Source of the DNA: GCA-003244245 sp050699875
Lineage (GTDB): Bacteria > Actinomycetota > Actinomycetes > Mycobacteriales > Pseudonocardiaceae
Reading direction: 5' to 3'
DNA: 64,000 nucleotides
Assembly: GCA_050699875.1 (NCBI GenBank)
Contig: JBOHFX010000091.1
Coordinates: 1 to 64,000 of the forward strand
A program made the translations under genes and the position numbers. The notes under the pieces are model-generated. The model did not search any database. It was not told the origin of the DNA and saw nothing but the letters and a program-made list of their open reading frames with translations. Of this stretch, positions 54,440-62,796 are shown one piece after another. How positions within the stretch are numbered: position 1 is the first letter of the stretch; each line of letters starts with the position of its first letter.

Positions 54440-55986
54440 AATGCCCGGAAGGTGTTGTAGAGGTCCATCACACCCAGGGCCAGCGGTAGCACCGCGGCGA
54501 TGAGCACCGCTTCCATGACGTCTACCGCGCGGCGTGCCACCGGCGAGAACCGGCGGCGAGGCAGGACCAGTCCGGCGATCAGCGCGAACGTCGCGACAAC
54601 CAGCAGGCCACCGAAGCCGACCAGCAGCAAGACGGCCTGGTCAGCTGTCGCCATTAGCCCGGCCATCATCCCGCCTACCGCGGCCATCCCGCTGACCAGC
54701 AGCGCTATCGCCTGGCTGCCGTTGGCGTAGGACCGGGCCCGCAAGAGCAGAACGGCGGCGACGACGGCGCCCAGTAGGACTCCCAACGTACCACCGGCCG
54801 CGGCCAGGACCGCGCCGATCGCGGCTACCGCACCGGCTCCCATGATCATGCCGGTCAGATACTCGTGTGCCAGACCTGACCGACGCTCGATCGCGGTGTA
54901 GTTCGGTAATCCAGCGTCTTCCTGGAGGTCCTGGGCGCTACTCGGAACCTTTGGCATCGGTAGCCGAGACAGTTGGATGGTCAACCGGGGCAACGCCGAG
55001 ATGGCACCGAGAGCCAGTGCAGCTGCCCCCGCCGCGATGCCTGCCCCGGGACGATCAACCAGGCTGGCCACCAGAAAAGCCAACGCTCCCAGTGCAGCGG
55101 CGGTGGCGGTGGCGACGAACGGTGTGATGCCGGCACCAAGCACCATGATCGACGCGCTGGCGAGCACCAGGGTCAGCGTGCAGGCCAGTAAGAGGTTCTC
55201 CGAGCCGACGCTGCCAGGAACGATGTAGAGGCCGCTGACGAAGCCCAGCGGCAGGCTTGCTGCTGCGACCAGCACGCCCGCGTTCGTCTCGGCGTACACC
55301 CGGCCAATGACCGAGCCGACGACCAGCGCGGTCACCGCTGCCGCACCCGCGAGGAAGGCGACGCCGAGCCCGGGTCCGGCGCGGAGCAGGGCAACGGCAC
55401 CGCCCAGCAACGCCAATCCGCCTGCGACCATCCCGAGCGTGCGGGCAGTTCGCTCGGTCCATGGGCGGTAGCTGCTCGGTGCGGTTGCCGCGATGGCTTC
55501 GACCACGTCGTCGAACAGCGGGGGCGGGGGGTTGTCGGTACGGCGCCGGAGCTGCAACAGATCGCCGTCGACCACGCCCAGTGCGGCCAGCGGACGGTCC
55601 GGATCGATCACCTCGCCGCCGAGCTTCGCCAGACACCAGCCGCCGTGCCTGGTGCCACCGTCTGGACTGGACTCGCCGGCCATCTTGAGCAGCATCGGCA
55701 ACAGATTGACGACCGCGACATCCGACGGCAGCGCCAGGTCGATGCGGGTGCGGGGGGCTACCACTGTCACTCTGCTCAGCGCTGCGGACGGTGGAACCGT
55801 CGATCCAGCGCCGGACGGTGGAACCGTCGATCCAGCGCCGGACGGTGGAACTGACTGTGACGGTTGCATCAAGGGTCCCGCCGAATGTCGAGCCGTCGAT
55901 CCAGCCCGAGACGGTGGAACCGTCGATCCAGCCCGAGACGGTTGAACCGCCGGAGCCCCGTTGGTATTGCTCGGCACCCGCTGCAC
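54436..55986 (-). CDS. eccD: Type VII secretion channel protein EccD with repeat-bearing N-terminal extension
   Basis: Residues about 70-160 are the ubiquitin-like domain (SRVTVVAPRTRIDLALPSDV, LGVVDGDLLQLRRR), followed by about 11 membrane helices that line the ESX pore. The first 68 residues are an extra Pro/Ser/Gly stretch built from PPSGAGSTV nonapeptides, encoded by 27-bp repeats at 55787-55953. The annotated GTG 55986 includes this extension; a start within it cannot be ruled out, though GTG codons recur only inside repeats. Confidence 0.93.
   Translation of the reverse strand: MQRVPSNTNGAPAVQPSRAGSTVPPSRAGSTARHSAGPLMQPSQSVPPSGAGSTVPPSGAGSTVPPSAALSRVTVVAPRTRIDLALPSDVAVVNLLPMLLKMAGESSPDGGTRHGGWCLAKLGGEVIDPDRPLAALGVVDGDLLQLRRRTDNPPPPLFDDVVEAIAATAPSSYRPWTERTARTLGMVAGGLALLGGAVALLRAGPGLGVAFLAGAAAVTALVVGSVIGRVYAETNAGVLVAAASLPLGFVSGLYIVPGSVGSENLLLACTLTLVLASASIMVLGAGITPFVATATAAALGALAFLVASLVDRPGAGIAAGAAALALGAISALPRLTIQLSRLPMPKVPSSAQDLQEDAGLPNYTAIERRSGLAHEYLTGMIMGAGAVAAIGAVLAAAGGTLGVLLGAVVAAVLLLRARSYANGSQAIALLVSGMAAVGGMMAGLMATADQAVLLLVGFGGLLVVATFALIAGLVLPRRRFSPVARRAVDVMEAVLIAAVLPLALGVMDLYNTFRAL
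55787..55953. repeat. 27-bp minisatellite in the eccD 5' end
   Basis: Two identical 27-bp units lie at 55787-55813 and 55814-55840, with part of a third after them; after a short break, a second array has a diverged unit at 55883-55909, a nearly standard one at 55910-55936 and a partial one to 55953. Each unit encodes nine residues (PPSGAGSTV type, or PSRAGSTV in the second array), so changes in copy number keep the frame. Confidence 0.85.
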
Positions 55987-56830
55987 TCCTCGCTCGGCCC
56001 GCCGATGTGCGGTGGCCGCGGCACTGTAGTTCCCGGAGTATCCATCGGTGCAGCGCCAGCCGTTCTAGGGGCCCGCACCCCCGGCTCGTCCTCCACACCT
56101 GCGACGATGGGCCACAGGACGTGGACAATTGCAGTAATGCACCGGCCGCCGATCGGCCCAGCGGATGCGCAGCTCATCGCCGAGAGGCCGCAAGCCGACG
56201 GCCAACGGCTCATCGCTCCTGATCCGGCTTACCGCCCACCATCGGCCGTGTCGGTATGGCCTCAGGCATCGAGCGTGGCGAGTTCTATCTGCTCGACCCG
56301 CTGCACCTGCGCGCTCTCGCGTCCTGGCGTCGTTTGTCGCAGCAGCCACAGTGTCACGTCAGCCCCAGCAAGGACGCACAGCGATTTTCTGTGCAGTTGC
56401 CACAGGCGGCAACTGCGGAGATGGTTGCCGCCTGTGGCACGTTCTCACGCTGCAACACCCCTTCCCGGGCAGCCCGTACAGCGACGATCGCCGTTCGTCT
56501 CCCCCAACGCCGAGCCTCGATCTCGGATGATCGCCTTGTCGGTAGGAGGCTGTTGCCGAGTTGCTCCGTGACGACGGGACCGGCGTGGTAGGCCCCGGAA
56601 GAACGTCCGTGGCGTCGAGTTCACGGACACCGCTGGTTGACAGGCTCCGGGGAGGGGCCTGGTGGTATTCGGGTGAACCGCCGTGGCGCGCTACGGCGGC
56701 TGCTCCGGCATCGCTGACCATCTGCCCTTCGTCAGCGTCACGCAGGCGCTAGGGTGACCGGCCGCGCGCGAAGCCGTCCACCGTCCACGGGGTGATCGCG
56801 CGCGGGTGGGCCCCGGGAGGTGGTCTGGAC
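55987..56830. other. 844-bp gap between divergent eccD and eccC
   Basis: Open frames exist on both strands but none has family similarity, a good start or even codon use, so I call no gene. The stretch holds palindrome copy B (56399-56438) and must contain the eccD and eccC promoters. Its last 150 bp before eccC are rich in CG steps without a recognisable -10 box. Confidence 0.5.
56399..56438. repeat. Perfect 15-bp palindrome, copy B of a dispersed element
   Basis: GCCACAGGCGGCAAC (56399-56413) and GTTGCCGCCTGTGGC (56424-56438) are exact inverse complements around a 10-base loop. The right arm plus flank reads GTTGCCGCCTGTGGCACGT, which differs from copy A (14106-14124) at only two positions, AT there and GC here; the left arms carry the matching change. 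Confidence 0.75.
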
Positions 56831-59800
56831 ATGAGCACCGTGCAGTTCCGGCGATTACCGCGGCTGGCCGCGCCGAAGATGCCCGGTGGAGAGGTTCATC
56901 TGGAGGCGCCACCCGAGGTGCCCAGGGTCCTGCCCGGCAACATCGTGCAGAAGATCCTGCCGGTCGTGATGATCGTGGCCGTGCTGGGCATGTTGGCCTA
57001 CGTCTTCACCAGCGGGGAGGCCAGAAGCAACCCACTGTTCCTGATGTTTCCGATCATGATGGTGGTGTCGACCGCCGGCATGTTCATCGGCAACGGCCGT
57101 GGCGGCCAGGCCAAGGCCGAGATGAACGAGGACCGCAAGGATTACCTACGCTACCTGGGCCAGATGCGGGAACGGGCTCGGGAGGCCGCGCAGGAGCAGC
57201 GCGCGGCATTGGAGTGGAGCCATCCCGATCCCGCCGCGTTGTGGTCGATCGCAAGCAGCCGACGGATGTGGGAGCGCCGCGGCGGTGACCCGGACTTTTG
57301 CCACGTGCGGATTTGCCGGGGGTCGCAGCGGCTGGCCACCCGGCTGGTGCCGCCGCAGACCGGTCCGGTGGACGAGCTGGAGCCGATCACCACGTTGGCG
57401 CTGCGCCAGTTCGTCCGAGCGCATTCCATCGTGCCGGAGCTGCCGATTGCGATCTCGGTGCGTGGGTTCGCCGCGATCGGGATCTCCGGCGATCCGGCCC
57501 TGTCCCGGGGGCTGGCGCGCTCGATGGTGGCCCAGCTGGCTACCTTCCACAACCCCGACGACCTACTCGTTGCCGTGGCCACCGCTGGGCGGGCGAAGGC
57601 GGACTGGGAATGGGCGAAGTGGTTGCCGCACGTGCAACATCCCAGCCGCGTCGACGGTGCCGGGCCGATGCGGATCATGGCCGGCTCGCTGGCCCAGATC
57701 GAGGAGCTGCTCGCCGAACAGTTCCGGGACCGGCCGCGGTTCGCTCGCAATGCCCAGCCGCACGGCGACGGCCCGCATATTCTGATCGTCATCGACGGCG
57801 GGGAGGTCACCGGCGCGGAGCAGATCATCCTCGAGGAGGGACTGGCCGGGGTGACCCTGCTTGACCTCTCGGATTCACTGGGCACCCTGACCAGCCGCCG
57901 TGGGCTGCAGCTGGCGATCGAGGGTGCGGCGATCGGCGCCCGCGGGGCGACCGAGGTCGAGTTCTTCGGATCTCCTGACTCGCTGGGCGTCGTCGAGGCC
58001 GAGGCGGTGGCTCGCGCGTTGTGCCCCTACCGCCTCGGCACAGCGGACTCGCAGGGCGAGGACGAGCCGCTGTCAGGCAGCAACGAGCTGCTCGAACTGC
58101 TTGGCCTTGCCGCGGATCCCCGCGCCTTAGACGTCGCCCAGGCGTGGCGCCCGCGCCCGATCCGGGACCGGTTGCGGGTACCGATCGGGGTCGGCGAGTT
58201 CGGTCAACCGGTCGAGCTGGACATCAAGGAAGCCGCCCAGGGCGGGATGGGTCCGCACGGACTGTGCGTGGGGGCCACTGGATCGGGCAAGTCGGAGTTC
58301 CTGCGCACCCTGGTCCTGGGCCTGATCGCCACCCACTCGTCGTCGATGCTCAACCTCGTGCTCGTCGACTTCAAGGGCGGCGCGACGTTCCTGGGCATGG
58401 AGCACGCCCCGCATGTCGCCGCGGTGATCACCAACCTGGCCGACGACCTGACCCAGGTCACCCGCATGCAGGACGCGCTGGCCGGCGAGATGAATCGCCG
58501 CCAGGAACTGCTGCGCACCGCAGGAAACTTCGCCAACGTCAAGGACTACGAAAAGGCCCGGGAAAACGGCGCCGACCTCGATCCGCTGCCGGCGCTGTTC
58601 ATCGTGATCGACGAGTTCTCCGAGTTGCTCGCCCAGAAACCGGAATTCATCGACCTGTTCGTGGCGATCGGCCGGCTGGGCCGCTCGCTGCAGATGCACT
58701 TGTTGCTTGCATCGCAACGCCTCGAGGAGGGCCGGCTGCGCGGCTTGGAGTCCCACCTGTCCTACCGGATCGGTCTGAAGACTTTCTCCGCCGGGGAGTC
58801 CCGGGCAGTGCTGGGGGTGCCCGACGCCTACGAGCTGCCGCCGGTGCCCGGCTCGGGCTACCTGAAGTTCGACACCACGTCCATGGAGCGCTTCAAAGCG
58901 TCCTACGTCTCGGGCCCGTACCGCGCCGGCGGTGCCATCGCGGCGCCTGGTACGACTGAAGTCACTTCGGACCGCCGGCCCCGACCTTTCGTGCCCGACT
59001 ACGTAGAGCCACCCGAGCCGGCTGAGGTCGCCGGGCACCACCACGTGATCGAGGCGCCGGTGATCGAGAACGTCACCGAACCCAGCGTGCTGGACATCGT
59101 GGTGGACCTGCTGAGAGGGCAGGGGCCACCGGCTCACGAGGTGTGGCTGCCGCCGCTGGAAGCGCCGCCCTCGCTGGATCAGCTGCTGCCCCCGTTGTCG
59201 GCGACCGAGGATCGCGGGTTGTCCCCGGTCGGGTTCTTCGGCAACGGCCGGCTCGCCGTCCCGGTCGGGATTGTGGACAAGCCCTACGAGCAGCGCCGTG
59301 ACCTGCTCTGGGCGGACCTCTCCGGGGCCGCCGGCCACGCCGTGGTCACCGGCGGCCCGCAGTCTGGCAAGTCCACCCTGCTGCGTTCCATGCTGATGTC
59401 GCTGGCGCTCACCCACACCCCGGAAGAGGTGCAGTTTTTCGGCATCGACTTCGGTGGCGGCACGCTGGCGTCACTGGATGGCCTGCCGCACAGCGGCGGG
59501 GTGGCCGGGCGGCTGGAGCCGGACACAATCCGGCGCATTCTCGCCGAGGTGACCGGGTTGCTCACCGCCCGCGAGCAGCGCTTCCGATCCCAGGGCATCG
59601 ATTCGATGGCCGATTTCCGGGCCCGCAAGCAACGCAGCCAAGCGACTGACGATCCCTTCGGCGATGTGTTCCTGGTGATCGACGGATGGCACAGCTTCCG
59701 CCAGGAGTTCGATGTCACCGACCTGGAGATGCGGGTGGTGAACCTGGCCACCCAGGGTCTGTCCTACGGGGTGCACGTGGTGATCGGCGCCACCCGCTGG

Positions 59801-60826
59801 GCCGAGATCCGGCCCGCTTTGAAAGACCTGCTCGGTACCCGTTTCGAGCTGCGCCTCGGTGATCCGGGCGAGTCCGATATCGATCGGCGGGTGGCGGTCA
59901 ATGTGCCGCCGGGTCGGCCGGGACGGGGATTGTCCCGGGACAAGCTGCATTTCCTCGCCGCGCTACCCAGGATCGACGCGGCCACCAGCGCCGAGGACGT
60001 CGGCATCGGGGTGGCCGATGCGGTGGCGCACATCCGCGGCGGGTGGCAGGGCCATCGGGCACCCCGGGTCCGGCTGCTGCCCGACCGGATCCCCTACCAG
60101 CAGTTGCCCACCCCGCAGCCGCCACGACCGCACCTGATCCCGATCGGGGTCAACGAGGCCGAGCTCGCGACGGTGTATCTCGACTTCGCCGCCGAGCCGC
60201 ATTTCCTGTGCTTCGCCGAGGGCGAGTGCGGCAAGACCAACCTGCTGCGGACGATCGCCCGAGGCATTGTGCAACGCTGCTCGCCGGATCAGGCGCGCAT
60301 CATCATGGTCGATTACCGCCGCACCATGCTCGGCTTCCTGGACTCCGAACACGTCATCGGGTACGGCATGTCCGCCGACTCGCTGACCCCGATCATCAGT
60401 GACGTGCAGCGTTCCATGCGCCAGCGCCTGCCTGGGGCCGGTGTCACCCAGCAGCAGCTCCGGGACGGCTCCTGGTGGTCGGGCCCGGAGCTCTACGTCC
60501 TGGTCGACGACTACGACCTGGTGGCCACCCAGGGCGGCCCGAACCCGCTCGCACCGCTGCTGGAGTTCTTGGCGCAGGCCAAGGACGTGGGACTGCATTT
60601 GATCGTCACCCGGCGTTCGGGTGGTGCCGCGCGGGCCCTGTTCGAGCCGTTCATCGCCCGGCTGCGGGAGCTGTCCACACCCGGCATCGTGATGAGCGGC
60701 AGCCCCGAAGAGGGCCCGTTGCTGGGCAACGTCAAACCGGCTCTGATGCCGCCCGGTCGCGGCACTCTGATCGGGCGCAAGACCGGTCAGCAACTCGTCC
60801 AGATCGCCTGGATACCTACGGACTGA
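56831..60826 (+). CDS. eccC: Type VII secretion ATPase EccC (fused EccCa-EccCb)
   Basis: The 1331-residue motor protein has two N-terminal membrane helices (about 40-85) and three FtsK/SpoIIIE ATPase domains with Walker A GATGSGKSE (near 58275), GGPQSGKST (near 59350) and EGECGKTNLL (near 60220). Walker B of the first is FIVIDEFSELL. Domain 3 lacks a standard acidic Walker B, as is usual for the substrate-binding domain. It recognises the YxxxD/E export signal of WXG100 partners such as the two genes downstream. ATG 56831 is preferred. Confidence 0.97.
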   Translation: MSTVQFRRLPRLAAPKMPGGEVHLEAPPEVPRVLPGNIVQKILPVVMIVAVLGMLAYVFTSGEARSNPLFLMFPIMMVVSTAGMFIGNGRGGQAKAEMNEDRKDYLRYLGQMRERAREAAQEQRAALEWSHPDPAALWSIASSRRMWERRGGDPDFCHVRICRGSQRLATRLVPPQTGPVDELEPITTLALRQFVRAHSIVPELPIAISVRGFAAIGISGDPALSRGLARSMVAQLATFHNPDDLLVAVATAGRAKADWEWAKWLPHVQHPSRVDGAGPMRIMAGSLAQIEELLAEQFRDRPRFARNAQPHGDGPHILIVIDGGEVTGAEQIILEEGLAGVTLLDLSDSLGTLTSRRGLQLAIEGAAIGARGATEVEFFGSPDSLGVVEAEAVARALCPYRLGTADSQGEDEPLSGSNELLELLGLAADPRALDVAQAWRPRPIRDRLRVPIGVGEFGQPVELDIKEAAQGGMGPHGLCVGATGSGKSEFLRTLVLGLIATHSSSMLNLVLVDFKGGATFLGMEHAPHVAAVITNLADDLTQVTRMQDALAGEMNRRQELLRTAGNFANVKDYEKARENGADLDPLPALFIVIDEFSELLAQKPEFIDLFVAIGRLGRSLQMHLLLASQRLEEGRLRGLESHLSYRIGLKTFSAGESRAVLGVPDAYELPPVPGSGYLKFDTTSMERFKASYVSGPYRAGGAIAAPGTTEVTSDRRPRPFVPDYVEPPEPAEVAGHHHVIEAPVIENVTEPSVLDIVVDLLRGQGPPAHEVWLPPLEAPPSLDQLLPPLSATEDRGLSPVGFFGNGRLAVPVGIVDKPYEQRRDLLWADLSGAAGHAVVTGGPQSGKSTLLRSMLMSLALTHTPEEVQFFGIDFGGGTLASLDGLPHSGGVAGRLEPDTIRRILAEVTGLLTAREQRFRSQGIDSMADFRARKQRSQATDDPFGDVFLVIDGWHSFRQEFDVTDLEMRVVNLATQGLSYGVHVVIGATRWAEIRPALKDLLGTRFELRLGDPGESDIDRRVAVNVPPGRPGRGLSRDKLHFLAALPRIDAATSAEDVGIGVADAVAHIRGGWQGHRAPRVRLLPDRIPYQQLPTPQPPRPHLIPIGVNEAELATVYLDFAAEPHFLCFAEGECGKTNLLRTIARGIVQRCSPDQARIIMVDYRRTMLGFLDSEHVIGYGMSADSLTPIISDVQRSMRQRLPGAGVTQQQLRDGSWWSGPELYVLVDDYDLVATQGGPNPLAPLLEFLAQAKDVGLHLIVTRRSGGAARALFEPFIARLRELSTPGIVMSGSPEEGPLLGNVKPALMPPGRGTLIGRKTGQQLVQIAWIPTD

Positions 60827-60944
60827 CCCGCGGGCGTTCGCGCATGCAACGTTCTGCGACCACACGGTCACGGACCGGAACCGGTCGCCAGCTGTGGCGT
60901 TCCCCGTATAGGAAGACCGTCCAAGCCCGAGGAGACCGCAGCAG

Positions 60945-61259
60945 ATGGCACAGCAGTTCGGCGCGCAGTTCGAGCAGATGCAGGCGGCGGCGAACCACGT
61001 CGCCGAGGTGAATCAGAGCGTGCAGGGTCAGCTCATGGGTCTGCGCAACCAGCTGGCACCGCTGGCCGGGGGGTGGAAGGGCCAGGCCTCGACCGCCTTC
61101 CACTTGCTGATGGAGCGCTGGGACACCGACGCGCGCAATCTCAATGAGGCGCTCAACAGCATCGGTGAGCAGATCCGGGGTTCCGGGACTACTTATGCGC
61201 AGGCCGACGAGGCCGAGAACCAGACCTATTCACGGATCAGCCAGGTGCTTGGTACCTGA
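60945..61259 (+). CDS. WXG100 protein, EsxB/CFP-10-like
   Basis: The 104-residue helical-hairpin protein has the W-x-G turn (AGGWKGQAS, residues 43-45) and an export signal YAQADE near the C-terminus. AGGAGAC lies upstream of ATG 60945. It should pair with the next gene's product and carry the signal that docks the dimer on EccC. Confidence 0.95.
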   Translation: MAQQFGAQFEQMQAAANHVAEVNQSVQGQLMGLRNQLAPLAGGWKGQASTAFHLLMERWDTDARNLNEALNSIGEQIRGSGTTYAQADEAENQTYSRISQVLGT

Positions 61260-61310
61260 GTCCGCTTGCCCACCCGTACCGCTGGCGACCAGATCAAGGA
61301 GATAGACAAC

Positions 61311-61598
61311 GTGAGCGAAATCCTGGTCACGTTCGGCGAGCTTGAAAGCGCGCGGAGCTCGATCCAGACGACGTGGACCAATATCAGCCGGGAGATGGAG
61401 GACCTCAAGAGGTACCTGCAACCGATGGTGGCGACCTGGACCGGCGACGCAGCGACTGCCTATCAGGCCCACCAAGCGAAGTGGGATCGATCGACCGCGG
61501 ACCTGAACCAGGTGCTGAACCAGATCGGGGTGGCGCTGGGCACGTCGAACGACAACTATCAGGCTGGCGAAGCAGCGAACCGGGCTCGCTGGGCGTAG
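61311..61598 (+). CDS. WXG100 protein, EsxA/ESAT-6-like
   Basis: From GTG 61311 (AAGGAG nine bases upstream) the 95-residue protein has the W-T-G turn (VATWTGDAA) between two helices and a YQAGE sequence late in helix 2. It is the presumed partner of the upstream WXG100 protein, 51 bp away. The pair fits the EsxT/EsxU position next to rplM in mycobacterial ESX-4. Confidence 0.95.
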   Translation: MSEILVTFGELESARSSIQTTWTNISREMEDLKRYLQPMVATWTGDAATAYQAHQAKWDRSTADLNQVLNQIGVALGTSNDNYQAGEAANRARWA

Positions 61599-61771
61599 CC
61601 GCGCGGATCAGTATCGGGGTCGTCGCTGGCGTGTTGGCCCCAGCGTCCGGCGGCGACCCCGCTTTGACCGCATTGCGCGGCGGTCGGTATCGTTTCTCTA
61701 CCGCTGTGCGGACGTGCGTGGCTCCGGAGTGGACGCCCACCTTGCAGGATGCACGGCTGCACCCGCACCCC

Positions 61772-61787
61772 GACGTAAACTGTGATG
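61772..61787 (+). promoter_or_regulatory. Probable promoter of rplM-rpsI
   Basis: GACGTAAACTGTGATG has a TAAACT -10 box and is identical at 15 of 16 positions to the sequence before infA. It ends only 13 nt before the rplM GTG, giving a very short leader. Confidence 0.6.
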
Positions 61788-61800
61788 ACGAGGTAGGTCC

Positions 61801-62244
61801 GTGCGCACGTACAGCCCCAAGCCCGGCGAGGTGCAACGCGCCTGGCATGTGATCGACGCCACGGACGTGGTGCTGGGCCGCCTGGCCAGTCAGGCCGCCA
61901 CGCTGCTGCGCGGCAAACACAAACCGACCTACGCCCCGCACGTCGACACCGGCGACTTCGTTGTGATCGTCAACGCCGGCCGGGTGGCCCTGTCGGGCAA
62001 CAAGGGCGATCGAAGCTTCGTCTACCGGCACAGCGGCCGACCAGGCGGGCTCAAGCGACGCTCCTTTACCGAGATGCTCGCCACGCGGCCGGAGCGACTG
62101 GTGGAGCGGGCTGTCAAGGGCATGCTCCCGAAGAACACACTGGGCCGGGCGATGGGCCGCAAGCTCAAGGTCTACGCGAGCGCCGAACATCCCCACGTGG
62201 CCCAACGACCCCAGCCGTTCGAGATCACGCAGGTGGCCCAGTGA
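61801..62244 (+). CDS. rplM: Ribosomal protein L13 (uL13)
   Basis: The 147-residue protein has HVIDATDVVLGRLASQAATL, GRVALSGNKGDR and GMLPKNTLGRAMGRKLKVY, the uL13 signature. The start is GTG 61801 and the stop overlaps rpsI (GTGA). Confidence 0.98.
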   Translation: MRTYSPKPGEVQRAWHVIDATDVVLGRLASQAATLLRGKHKPTYAPHVDTGDFVVIVNAGRVALSGNKGDRSFVYRHSGRPGGLKRRSFTEMLATRPERLVERAVKGMLPKNTLGRAMGRKLKVYASAEHPHVAQRPQPFEITQVAQ

Positions 62245-62765
62245 CCATGTCGAACCCAGCGACCGCTCCTAGCGAGGACCCGAGAGACGCTGTGACCGTT
62301 CCGCAGACACCGCAACCCGAGGCCGGGCAAGCTGCCGTTGCTCGGGTACCGCTCGTGTCGGCGGTACCTGTGCCCAGCGGGACGGCAGTGCAGGCAGTCG
62401 GTCGCCGCAAGGAGGCGGTTGTCCGGGTGCGCCTGGTGCCCGGCAGCGGTGCCTTCACACTTAATGGCACGAGCCTGGAGCAGTACTTCCCGAACAAGGT
62501 GCACCAGCAGCTGATCCGGGAGCCCCTGCTCACCGTCAACCGGCCTGAGTCCTACGACGTGACCGGAACCCTTTCCGGTGGCGGTACTTCCGGCCAAGCC
62601 GGCGCGCTGCGGCTGGCCATTGCCCGAGCATTGGTGGAGCTCAACGTCGATGACCGTCCGGCACTGAAGAAGGCCGGCTTTCTCACCCGCGATGCCCGAG
62701 TCAAGGAGCGCAAGAAGTACGGCCTGAAGAAGGCCCGTAAGGCGCCCCAGTACTCGAAGCGTTAG
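62241..62765 (+). CDS. rpsI: Ribosomal protein S9 (uS9) with N-terminal extension
   Basis: The last 130 residues are uS9 (GRRKEAVVRVRLVPGSG, GGGTSGQAGALRLAIARAL, end KARKAPQYSKR). About 45 Pro/Val/Ala-rich residues precede them, as in other actinobacterial S9 proteins. The GTG 62241 start overlaps rplM; ATG 62247 is the alternative. Confidence 0.98.
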   Translation: MTMSNPATAPSEDPRDAVTVPQTPQPEAGQAAVARVPLVSAVPVPSGTAVQAVGRRKEAVVRVRLVPGSGAFTLNGTSLEQYFPNKVHQQLIREPLLTVNRPESYDVTGTLSGGGTSGQAGALRLAIARALVELNVDDRPALKKAGFLTRDARVKERKKYGLKKARKAPQYSKR

Positions 62766-62796
62766 GCCGCGCTGCGTTGACACCTTGCCTGTATTG

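Noticed and set aside
56065..56591. Overlapping open frames between eccD and eccC
   Set aside because: Products are low-complexity Arg/Ser/Ala-rich on every frame, and the palindrome runs through them.
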